DNA of 64,000 bases from Owenia fusiformis. Lineage: Eukaryota > Annelida > Polychaeta > Sabellida > Oweniidae. Where the stretch lies: assembly GCA_903813345.2 (NCBI GenBank), contig CAIIXF020000007.1, positions 23,177,564 to 23,241,563 of the forward strand, written 5' to 3'. Numbering within the stretch: position 1 is the stretch's first letter; each line of letters opens with the position of its first letter. This document shows positions 53,556 to 62,000 of the stretch, in pieces. The position numbers and the translations under genes were made by a program. Under the pieces are notes generated by a model. That model was not told the DNA's origin, made no database searches, and saw only the letters and a list, made by a program, of their open reading frames with translations.

Positions 53556-53561
53556 CAAACT
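53556..53561. repeat. 6-bp target-site duplication CAAACT, left
   Basis: CAAACT immediately precedes the element's first base and recurs at 57509-57514. Six-base target duplications are the rule for Polinton/Maverick integration. Confidence 0.9.
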
Positions 53562-54108
53562 AGTAGTTACAGCGCTTTAGCAGACCCACTGTGTGCGTGT
53601 GCGATGCCGATGCTGATGCCGGAAGTCGGCCATTTTGAATCCTGTCTGGGCAAGTTCATGACATCATAGCGGAAACTCAACCATTTTAACTTCGTCTGGG
53701 CCATCGCAGGAAACGGAAGTTTAGCCATTTTGAATTTAGTCTGGACAAGTTGATGACATCACAGCGGAAGTTCAGCCATTTAAGATTTGGCCTGGGCAGG
53801 TCGATGACATCATAGCGGAGGAATTAGCCATTTTAACTTTAGTCTTGTCTGAACAGGACGATGAGTCAACCCTAAGTTTCGAGTCTAGGTTGAATAACCC
53901 TAACATTATATACTTTGACAAGTTGTAAATAGCCCCAACCCTTAATTACAACTTATTGGTCCAGGCGGAATAATCCTAACCCTAATATACTATGACAAGT
54001 TGTAAATAACCCCAATCCTAAACTTATAGTTGTTAGAAAGATCAGCTGATTGTCCGAACTTGCCAACTTTAGAATCAAAACAATAATATGCGCACGCACT
54101 GTTTCATT
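53562..54108 (+). repeat. Left terminal inverted repeat, 547 bp
   Basis: Reverse complement of 56962-57508, equal in length and with no mismatch noticed. It contains a degenerate ~60-bp module repeated about four to five times (GCGGAAGT, CAGCCATTT, GTCTGG, CAAGTT, ATGACATCA) between 53625 and 53830. A second, AT-rich repeated module follows (AACCCTAA, CTTTGACAAGTTGTAAATA, CCCCAA) up to about 54020. Similarity stops abruptly after GTTTCATT. Confidence 0.9.
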
Positions 54109-54626
54109 TACCTGGATAAGACGTACATATAACTCAGACTGAACAATCAACATTGACCATGCTTAAATCAATAAACCAATAAAGATTAGGTCATTTCACT
54201 CCAAATTTAAGTGTGTTTGGTTTATATATACCTTTATCGATTTCTTGGCAACTTTCATACATATACATGTACATGTATGCAATAGTTTATTTTAAGCACT
54301 GTAGTTACGCTTGGTTTTAGACCTGATGTAGACGAATGAATAAAACTCCGAAGTTCAAGTCATGAATTCACTAGAATTCATGACAAAATATGTGTATATG
54401 ATTATTACTGATAAAACATATCATTGATATTAATATACCTTGATTTACAAATAGGAATTAAATACAGGATATATTTCAAAACTTCAGATTGTGTTGCTCT
54501 GGTAAGTCACTTCATTGATTTTGGTAATCAGGTAGAACTTCTCTACATTAGTGTAACGGGATGTCAAGGTCAGGACTTAATCTAGGTATTAATTATCAAG
54601 GCAGGACACATTTTGTTTTAATCTTA

Positions 54627-54632
54627 TTTATT
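54627..54632 (-). terminator. Poly(A) signal for the ATPase gene
   Basis: AATAAA on the minus strand, about 92 bases beyond the ATPase stop codon, in an otherwise AT-rich stretch. Position-based inference. Confidence 0.45.
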
Positions 54633-54723
54633 GTTGCAAAGTCAATCAAATTATATATACAATATAAACAATACTTTATAATTTTTAACTAATCATAATA
54701 TGTGTATCTATATCTATTTACAG

Positions 54724-56268
54724 TCAGTCATTTTCATTACAATTACAGTCCTCACTTCCACTGGCACTAGCATCTGAATCATCAGAGGTAGACTCATTAA
54801 AGTTCATTTCACTAGTATTTTTGAAAAATTTATTCAACAAATGTTTCCTCAAAGACACTGCTGCAGTGATGGATTCTTCTCTGGAATAACCTCCTTGATA
54901 ATGAAGATCTTGAGCAGTGCGCATCAATTTCTTATATGTATCATCTTTCAATAGCCTATGGACATACAGCATTAAATCAGCAACTTCCTTTCTAAATCGT
55001 TTGCTGACACGTGAAATAAACTGATTATATAAAAGCGTTAATGCCTCAGATTTAGTATATCCATCAGCCAAATAGCTGTTCACTTTATCTTCATCTTGAT
55101 ACTCTGCTTCCTCATTATTAAGAATAGAAACGATCAATTTATGCCAAAGTTCTTTACCATTAGACTTCTTGACAGTTAAGCTAGATTCTGCGTCATCACT
55201 ATCATCACTAGACATATCAATGTCATTTACATCGCCAATAGTTTTACTAGTCACAACACCACCATCATTGTCATCACTCGACATAGCAATGTCATCAGTG
55301 CCGACAGTAGCATTATCAGATACACCACCACCATTTTTGTCACCAGCTCCACTTTGAGGAAGAAACAAGTCTCTAGTCTTCGATCCTTGGTGCTTCGAGG
55401 ACACAACAGGAGTATCACGATTTCTTGGATATACTGGTTGTCCAGGTGGTCTGGAATATTTTGCCTTGGCACCCCCAGTCTGAACTACATAATTTCCCCC
55501 ATAAAGTGAGTTATTTGTATCATTCATTTGCTCCTCTTTCTCATCAAAGGTAAGTTTTCCATTAAGTCTGTCCTTTTCAGTTGTATCCTGTTTTAGATCT
55601 ATTAACAGGGATGAAAATGGTTCTTCCTTCATTTGCTCGAATTTATTTAGAAGTGTATTTGGACGTTTAGGGTACATCTGGCGAGAGAGTGACATCAGTT
55701 GGACCCTGTCCCGTGGATTCTTAAACATGACAATGTAGTGACAGTTTAATGTCATTGTCCTCGTTTCTTTACCATGATGATATAAATTTTGCAATAGTGC
55801 AATGACAGACAGTGAACGATGATGGCTACCTTTGGTGAATAAATCAGCCACTTTAGGATCTCTAGTGATGCTCCCCATAACATCATCTAAGATAAGTAGA
55901 TTAACAATCGAAGGATCAAATAATTTCTCTAAATTGTTGGGAACACCTTTGATGAATTCGACTCCTGGTAGTTTATCTGACAGCTCATCATACATGGGTT
56001 GCCATTCTGAATAAACCCACATTATTCTATCTGGTGGCGGCGTCATGTTGTCATTTATCCTCAACAAAATGTTTTTGACATATGTTGTCTTGCCACATCC
56101 AGACGGACCTGCTAAAACCATCGTATAGGGGTGTTTAAGGACAAGTTTACGTTCTCCATCTGATATGATAGCGCTGACCGAACCAGGTACACCATGAGCA
56201 ATCCTCATATGGCGTTTATTACTATCTTTCCTCGAAAATCGTTTTGGACATTCTGAGCACTTGTACAT
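54724..56268 (-). CDS. Polinton-type packaging ATPase with N-terminal C2H2 zinc finger (514 aa)
   Basis: A P-loop NTPase of the FtsK/HerA-like (A32-like) class that in Polintons and related viruses drives genome packaging into the capsid. Residues 4-25 form a classic C2H2 finger (CX2CX12HX4H). The Walker A motif GPSGCGKT is at residues 54-61, Walker B LLILDD at 124-129, a following KGSHHRSLSVIALLQN stretch at 146-161 supplies the sensor-like Gln/Asn, and FKNPRDRVQLMSLSRQMYP continues the family's conserved end. Beyond about residue 245 come Gly-, Ser- and Asp-rich linkers, with acidic SSDD runs at about 330-370, then a helical Lys/Leu-rich C-terminal domain of ~100 residues and a Ser/Asp/Cys tail. 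The gene is uninterrupted and intronless. A TATA-like TATTTATATATACG lies about 60 bases upstream (56321-56335, minus), and AATAAA follows the stop by about 95 bases (54627-54632). Cellular zinc-finger ATPases of this type are not known to me, so an element origin is favoured. Confidence 0.85.
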   Translation of the reverse strand: MYKCSECPKRFSRKDSNKRHMRIAHGVPGSVSAIISDGERKLVLKHPYTMVLAGPSGCGKTTYVKNILLRINDNMTPPPDRIMWVYSEWQPMYDELSDKLPGVEFIKGVPNNLEKLFDPSIVNLLILDDVMGSITRDPKVADLFTKGSHHRSLSVIALLQNLYHHGKETRTMTLNCHYIVMFKNPRDRVQLMSLSRQMYPKRPNTLLNKFEQMKEEPFSSLLIDLKQDTTEKDRLNGKLTFDEKEEQMNDTNNSLYGGNYVVQTGGAKAKYSRPPGQPVYPRNRDTPVVSSKHQGSKTRDLFLPQSGAGDKNGGGVSDNATVGTDDIAMSSDDNDGGVVTSKTIGDVNDIDMSSDDSDDAESSLTVKKSNGKELWHKLIVSILNNEEAEYQDEDKVNSYLADGYTKSEALTLLYNQFISRVSKRFRKEVADLMLYVHRLLKDDTYKKLMRTAQDLHYQGGYSREESITAAVSLRKHLLNKFFKNTSEMNFNESTSDDSDASASGSEDCNCNEND

Positions 56269-56320
56269 GATGTTTATCGTACAATGTCTTGTTATGAACT
56301 GACTTCTCTAATTAAACATA

Positions 56321-56339
56321 ACGTATATATAAATATATT
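56321..56339 (-). promoter_or_regulatory. TATA-like core promoter for the ATPase gene
   Basis: Minus strand CAATATATTTATATATACG lies 53-71 bases upstream of the ATPase start codon. It is the only strong TATA-like stretch between the GGT-repeat tract and the gene. Functional status is inferred. Confidence 0.4.
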
Positions 56340-56340
56340 G

Positions 56341-56411
56341 CGGTGGTGGCGATGGTGGAAGTGGTGGCGGTGGTGGTGGCGGCGGCGGTGGTGGTGGTGG
56401 TGGTGGTGATG
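56341..56411 (+). repeat. GGT/GGC trinucleotide tract between the two element genes
   Basis: About 70 bp of nearly pure GGT/GGC units with single GAT and GAA interruptions. A second similar tract lies at 56902-56938, on the other side of the small gene. The two tracts bracket the 108-codon gene. Confidence 0.85.
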
Positions 56412-56436
56412 TAACTGGAATGGCCACTGGATTATT

Positions 56437-56442
56437 TTTATT
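56437..56442 (-). terminator. AATAAA overlapping the small gene's stop codon
   Basis: The minus-strand hexamer AATAAA contains the TAA stop of the 108-codon gene, giving a very short 3' end. Use as a poly(A) signal is inferred. Confidence 0.4.
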
Positions 56443-56764
56443 TGTTGACGCAGTCCATTATATCATTTTTGTTATGGCAGCCACACCTTTTTAGTTTTGG
56501 TTTCTTTACTTCAGTAGAATCTGAAACTCTCTTCAGTCCTCGTCCCTTCTGAGCATTAACTCTTTGATAATTGTATGCATCAGATTTTGCTCGTTCAACA
56601 GTGGCCTGGCTGGGAGACACAAGAGTAATATTTTCTCCTCTGCCATTTTGAATTGCTACATCTGGAACAACTATGAATCTTCTACCTGCTCCTACTTGAT
56701 TATTTTTTCCTTCCATGAAGGCTAACCATTTATCTTGGCTTGTGTCTATAGGAACTAGTTTCAT
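56438..56764 (-). CDS. Small basic protein of the Polinton-derived element (108 aa)
   Basis: I do not recognise this protein with confidence. It is uninterrupted and starts MKLVPIDTSQDKWLAFMEG. It has Gly/Arg-rich patches (GAGRR at 25-29, KGRGLKR at 73-79), a nuclear-localisation-like KKPKLKR at 87-93, and ends with a CGCH cluster at 94-97. Net charge is strongly basic. It is encoded upstream of and codirectional with the ATPase, separated by a GGT tract. Retention of just these two frames in a reduced element suggests the protein acts with DNA or the capsid (a core, scaffold or minor virion protein), but that is inference from charge and position. A TATA-like TATTTAAG lies about 21-28 bases upstream of the ATG (56785-56792). 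The stop codon is embedded in an AATAAA hexamer (56437-56442). Confidence 0.6.
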   Translation of the reverse strand: MKLVPIDTSQDKWLAFMEGKNNQVGAGRRFIVVPDVAIQNGRGENITLVSPSQATVERAKSDAYNYQRVNAQKGRGLKRVSDSTEVKKPKLKRCGCHNKNDIMDCVNK

Positions 56765-56901
56765 CTTTATAGCCTAGTTCTCCCCTTAAATACAATGTAC
56801 ACTTTAATTCACTTTGTTCAAACCTAATCGTCAAACATACAAGTGACTCCACCAACGTCTGAAGTCAAATGATCACTTGTTACAATTGAATGTGGTTTTA
56901 T

Positions 56902-56938
56902 AGTGGTGGTGGTGGCTGTGGTGGTGGTGGCGGAGGGT
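56902..56938 (+). repeat. GGT-rich tract next to the right terminal repeat
   Basis: Short run of GGT/GGC with a CTG interruption. It resembles the tract at 56341-56411 and lies 23 bp inside the right inverted repeat. Confidence 0.8.
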
Positions 56939-56961
56939 TCTATGTACATTTTATTGGTGTC

Positions 56962-57508
56962 AATGAAACAGTGCGTGCGCATATTATTGTTTTGATTCTA
57001 AAGTTGGCAAGTTCGGACAATCAGCTGATCTTTCTAACAACTATAAGTTTAGGATTGGGGTTATTTACAACTTGTCATAGTATATTAGGGTTAGGATTAT
57101 TCCGCCTGGACCAATAAGTTGTAATTAAGGGTTGGGGCTATTTACAACTTGTCAAAGTATATAATGTTAGGGTTATTCAACCTAGACTCGAAACTTAGGG
57201 TTGACTCATCGTCCTGTTCAGACAAGACTAAAGTTAAAATGGCTAATTCCTCCGCTATGATGTCATCGACCTGCCCAGGCCAAATCTTAAATGGCTGAAC
57301 TTCCGCTGTGATGTCATCAACTTGTCCAGACTAAATTCAAAATGGCTAAACTTCCGTTTCCTGCGATGGCCCAGACGAAGTTAAAATGGTTGAGTTTCCG
57401 CTATGATGTCATGAACTTGCCCAGACAGGATTCAAAATGGCCGACTTCCGGCATCAGCATCGGCATCGCACACGCACACAGTGGGTCTGCTAAAGCGCTG
57501 TAACTACT
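56962..57508 (-). repeat. Right terminal inverted repeat, 547 bp
   Basis: Mirror copy of 53562-54108. The small open frames seen in each repeat encode the same peptide only because the DNA is duplicated; they are not genes. Confidence 0.9.
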
Positions 57509-57514
57509 CAAACT
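57509..57514. repeat. 6-bp target-site duplication CAAACT, right
   Basis: Exact direct copy of 53556-53561, immediately after the terminal ACTACT of the element. Confidence 0.9.
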
Positions 57515-58226
57515 TACCAAACAAATAACAGCTTATATTGTCTTATCTTTATATACATATATATATAATATGGATAGTATCTGGTATCTTACTTATCAAA
57601 TAGCATCATTTTTATAGCGTTCTATTGTAATTATCTCTTACAGAATAAACAACATAGAATTAATTTTATAGTCATAAATATAAATATGGTCAGGGATATT
57701 ATACACACTTATGTCGCTAATTTTTTATTCCTTTACCATTGTGTTCATCGTATCTGCGGAAAGCGCTTGTCTGTTTGGCATGTTAATCACACGTCGATTC
57801 AACGCAATCCCAGTGTGATGATAAACATTGGTGAGCTCTTCAAACACACAAATCTATGTCATTCATCGTTGATACCCTTGATTATATCTTAGACTATGTA
57901 TAAAATACATGAATAAATTGTAAGGACTCCATTGCATTTTAAACAGAGAACAAGGATGTGCTAATATTCATGAATTGCATTGATATTATATGCATGAATT
58001 AAATGAAACGACATAAGAAGACTAGTAATTTAATAGATTGCTGAGTGCGAAGATAAACACATTTATTGAAATCATGTATTGGAAAATTATTTTATTGTTG
58101 TTGATACTAGCACGCTAAACACATGTTTTAATCTAATGAACCATCGCATTACATGATGAAAGCAAAACCCCATTGAATATCCATGCAGCTAACTGTCTGT
58201 TTCTTATCTAGTCAATTGATTATTTA
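57515..58226. other. No recognised feature
   Basis: AT-rich host DNA between the Polinton-derived element and the satellite, presumably intron 1 of the second receptor gene. A 68-codon plus frame at 57686-57892 has no recognisable domain. Confidence 0.4.
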
Positions 58227-59008
58227 GCAGCAAGCCCTATGTTCAAATGACTAAATGCACTATACATTTTACTGCAAAAGCAAAGTTCAAATGACTTAAT
58301 GTACTATACATTTTACTGCAAAAGCAATATTCAAATGACTAAATGTACTATACATTTTACTGCAAAAACAAAGTTCAAATGACTAAATGTGATTAAACAT
58401 TTTACTGCAAAAGCAAAGTTCAAATGACTAAATGCACTATACATTTTACTGCAAAAGCAAAGTTCAAATGACTAAATGTACAATACAGTTTACTGCAAAA
58501 GCAAAGTTCAAATGACCAAATGTAATTAAACATTTTACTGCAAAAGCAAAGTTCAAATGACCTAATGTACTATATATTTTACTGCTAAAGCAAAGTTCAA
58601 ATGACTAAATGCACTATACATTTTACTGCAAAAGCAAAGTTCAAATGACTAAATGTACTATACATTTTACTGCAAAAGCAAAGTTCAAATGACTAAATGT
58701 ACTATACATTTTACTGCAAAAGCAAAATTCAAATGACTAAATGTAATACATTTTACTGCAAAAACAAAGTTCAAATGACTAAATGTGATTAAACATTTTA
58801 CTGCAAAAGTTCAAATGACTAAATGTATGTTTTACTGCAAAAGAAAAGTTCGAATGACTAATATTAATGTACCATATATTTTACTGCAAGCAAAACAAAG
58901 TTCAAATGACTAAATGTACTATGTGTATTTACTGCACAGGTAAAGTTGAAATGACTAAGTTATACTATATGTTTTTCTGCAAAAGCAAAGTTCAAATGAC
59001 TAAACATA
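58227..59008. repeat. Satellite array, 44-bp unit
   Basis: About 18 head-to-tail copies of a unit containing CAAAGTTCAAATGACTAAAT, GTACTATACATTTT and ACTGCAAAAG. Central copies repeat at exactly 44 bp (for example CAAAGTTC at 58458 and 58502). Copies near both edges are shorter and more diverged, as expected from unequal exchange. A recurring variant replaces ACTATACATTTT with ATTAAACATTTT. Open frames through it are artefacts. Confidence 0.92.
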
Positions 59009-62000
59009 TTCTTTTGATTAAATGGCCTTTGTTTGTTTACTTCTACTTACCATTTCGTTATGAAGTGCAACATGAAGATTGACAGTTTTGTAATTTAGAA
59101 ATAGTTCCATTCACAATGCCTTTTGCCTAATGAAATACTTGGTATCAGATGACACATCCAATATTATGATTCTTTAGGTAAGGTCTTTTTTTTTTAAATA
59201 AGGTCAGTGCACAGGGTAAAAGTAAGTATGAGGGCGTCATATTTACTATTCCAGGTGTATGGTTGGGTTGAATCTATCAATGAAACAATAATAAACTTGA
59301 CGTGGGAATGATTTATGAGAAAAAGTCATATTTTGTTTTTTGGAACAATTTTGTGAAAGGGGTTAAATCTTCACTTTGACATATGTTAATCAGGCTGTGT
59401 GTCCAGCATATCAATGTGCACATATTTTAAAACATGTGCAATAAAAACGAGGACGTTATAATGAAATGTTGAAATATTGATGGTTATATACATTATATAC
59501 AATCATACCATTTTTCTATGTAATAAGTAGCTTAACAGATAGACGGTAGTTAGATTGCCAACCAGTCCGTAATCAAAGAACCGTTCAAAGATTCACAGAA
59601 GCAATCATTCAAATAGTGACATTCATTCTGTATAGGGAATATGTAAATATGTCTAAATATCAATGGATTGTGTTCAATAGATAGTTATTTATTCTATAAT
59701 CCATCCTAGTACATGGCTGCATCGTTAATCTCCGCAATTAAGTATCACTTAGTCATTCAGGTGTCAGTCTCACCGCCATACGATGAATTACAAAAAAACA
59801 AAGTAAACTGGTATAAGTGGCCGTCTTGCTTTATCCTGAGTAGTTACAATTCAAATATAATATACAAACATAATATAAGTCGTAATCGGACAGTTGGACA
59901 ATAAAAACTGTCTTTTACAATCGTAAGGTTCAATTGGTCAACTACGCTACGATAATGATTCGTTGTACTGAAGTGTTTTGAAGCATTTTGACTTGGCTTT
60001 GCAACTGTATTCCCAAAATCAAAACTTTGGAGAAATATTCAACTTAGAGAACCCAAAATATTTTTTCATAAATGCGCAAAATACCCGATAACATCGATTT
60101 TATAAGACTAACCATGTCGTATTATGTAGACATCACCTTAAATCACTATTTTAGTAATAGGTTAAACTACATCAAGATAAAACTAAAAAAGATAGAGAAG
60201 CTACACTATTTCAAATTAAGGTTCATTTGGTAGATTGTCGATTTGACTGAATAGGACATGGGCAACATGAAAGAAGACATGTTCTTTACAGGTAAATATG
60301 CTCTCTTTGAATCAATGATGTTGCGTTTTCTGATTTTTAAATGTATATCTTCAACTTCAAATACATAATGTATGGTTGACACGTAAAGTCATTACGCATC
60401 GAATAATAATCGTGAATAATACTGCAACATAAAATGAATTGAACATTTCTTTTAGCAGATATGCTTGACAACCATTGGGACTTTAATTTCTTTTAAATCG
60501 TATCTATCTTATCGCAATTGGGAATTCATGAGGAATGGGAATGTTCAAGCGAATGAACATTCAATTATTAATGTCAAGTTTCCGATAGGTTCTTCTTGGT
60601 TCGATAGGTTTCATGAAACCTGGCCAAGTCGAATAATCAATCTTTTAACATTACATAAACAGTAAATTGATCTTTTATAATCGTGCATGGTTATATAAAA
60701 CAATTCAATAATTGGGAAACATGATAACGCTTTCAGACGGTACAATAGTCTCAGAAAAAGATTAATCTTCAGTTCTAGCATCGAAACATTACAAGATGCA
60801 GATAAATTTCATAGCCGAAAGTCATCAACATTCGTAAATTATGACGTTCATACTGATACGTTAGGGAACTAAATTCAAATAGTTATATAACCCAAAGTGA
60901 GATTAATAATTCAGGAGTCAAAATGTCATCCTGATAAACACCTCTCATAGATCTTTAGCCAGGATTGTAACGATGGAATCAACCACGTTTATCAAATACA
61001 GATAGTTACATAACAGACAGTTGTTTCGAGTCTTCAACACTCGTTAAACGTGTGTCGCGTTACTAATACTGCACTAATCAAGAATAATCAGCTATATATT
61101 CGACAGTGAATGAAAGTAAATCAATACACCCTAATCCGATCTTGGTAGCTATTGATGATCTTATCTGGAAGCGAATTTAGTCATCTTAGATTTTTCAAGC
61201 GAGTATTCAAATCACGTGCGTCAGTAACTCAGAAATAAAACCCACATTTCAAAGTTACGGGATATCACATTCATTGAAATATTCATCATTGATTTACCTG
61301 ATATTTGATTACGTACATATTCAATAACACCATTAAACGGATATGCAGCAAATTATGGTCGACCAAGGTTGCCGATGAAAACGACATAAACTGTTCCAAG
61401 GTTTAAAATTACTTTTAATAACTCAACCTCTACTTAGACTTAGCCATTAGATCTTGAAGTTTAACCTTGGGTGGCTCATATTTTCTGAGCTACACGCGAG
61501 TCTACAAGTCTTTACCAATCATTTGCTTGTTTCTAGGTAAGAGTAATGCATTTTAGTAAAGTAATGGTAATTACTCTGTTTGTATCTACTCGCACAATAA
61601 CATTAACACCTATGGTAACTTTATGAACGATTCGACCATAGCTTGGAAACATTTATCAATGTTATCCCGTTTCAAATCATTACGTTAGTAATAACATAGT
61701 TTGCATCTAAGTAATATTTACATCTAAGGTGAAAAAGAATTTATCCACCTATAAGCACCGGATAAATCATCAAACTATGGCCAATAAATACTATGACCAT
61801 GATACATCGTTGGTGAACAAACTCATAATACCATAAAAGAGGATGGATTTATCTTCTATGCGTGTACCTACGTTGTAATTATGTGATTAGGTTGCCTAGG
61901 TGCATGCATCTTGACTTGAGATGTATTTTATGCCTATGTATTTTCTAATTAAAGCCAACAAGGTCTCAATATTGAGTTGTCGGTTGAAAATTGCATAAAA

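Larger units (their letters stand above)
53562..57508 (-). mobile_element. Compact Polinton/Maverick-derived element, 3947 bp
   Basis: Three features define it: 547-bp inverted terminal repeats, termini 5'-AGTAGTTACAGCGC...GCGCTGTAACTACT-3' with the AG/CT ends typical of Polintons, and an exact 6-bp duplication CAAACT. Inside are two intronless minus-strand genes: a packaging-type ATPase with an N-terminal zinc finger, and upstream of it a 108-residue basic protein. A full Polinton is usually about 15-20 kb and carries a retroviral-type integrase, protein-primed DNA polymerase B, a maturation protease and capsid proteins; none of these is visible here. It is therefore an internally reduced, presumably non-autonomous derivative. 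The two terminal repeats look identical throughout by eye, so insertion was recent. It lies 119 bp past the donor of the second receptor exon, inside presumed intron 1. Confidence 0.88.

Noticed and set aside
54724-56764. Treating the ATPase and basic protein as host genes
   Set aside because: Both are intronless, lie within perfectly bounded inverted repeats with a target duplication, and the ATPase has the packaging-motor motif set, so they belong to the mobile element.
53953-57117. Shared 50-odd residue peptide on the minus strand at 53953-54153 and the plus strand at 56890-57117
   Set aside because: Both lie in the inverted terminal repeats of the Polinton-derived element. The shared translation follows from DNA identity and contains low-complexity Leu/Gly from AACCCTAA-like repeats.
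58867-59082. 71-codon frame over the satellite
   Set aside because: It is a translation of diverged 44-bp units and does not recur in the regular part of the array.
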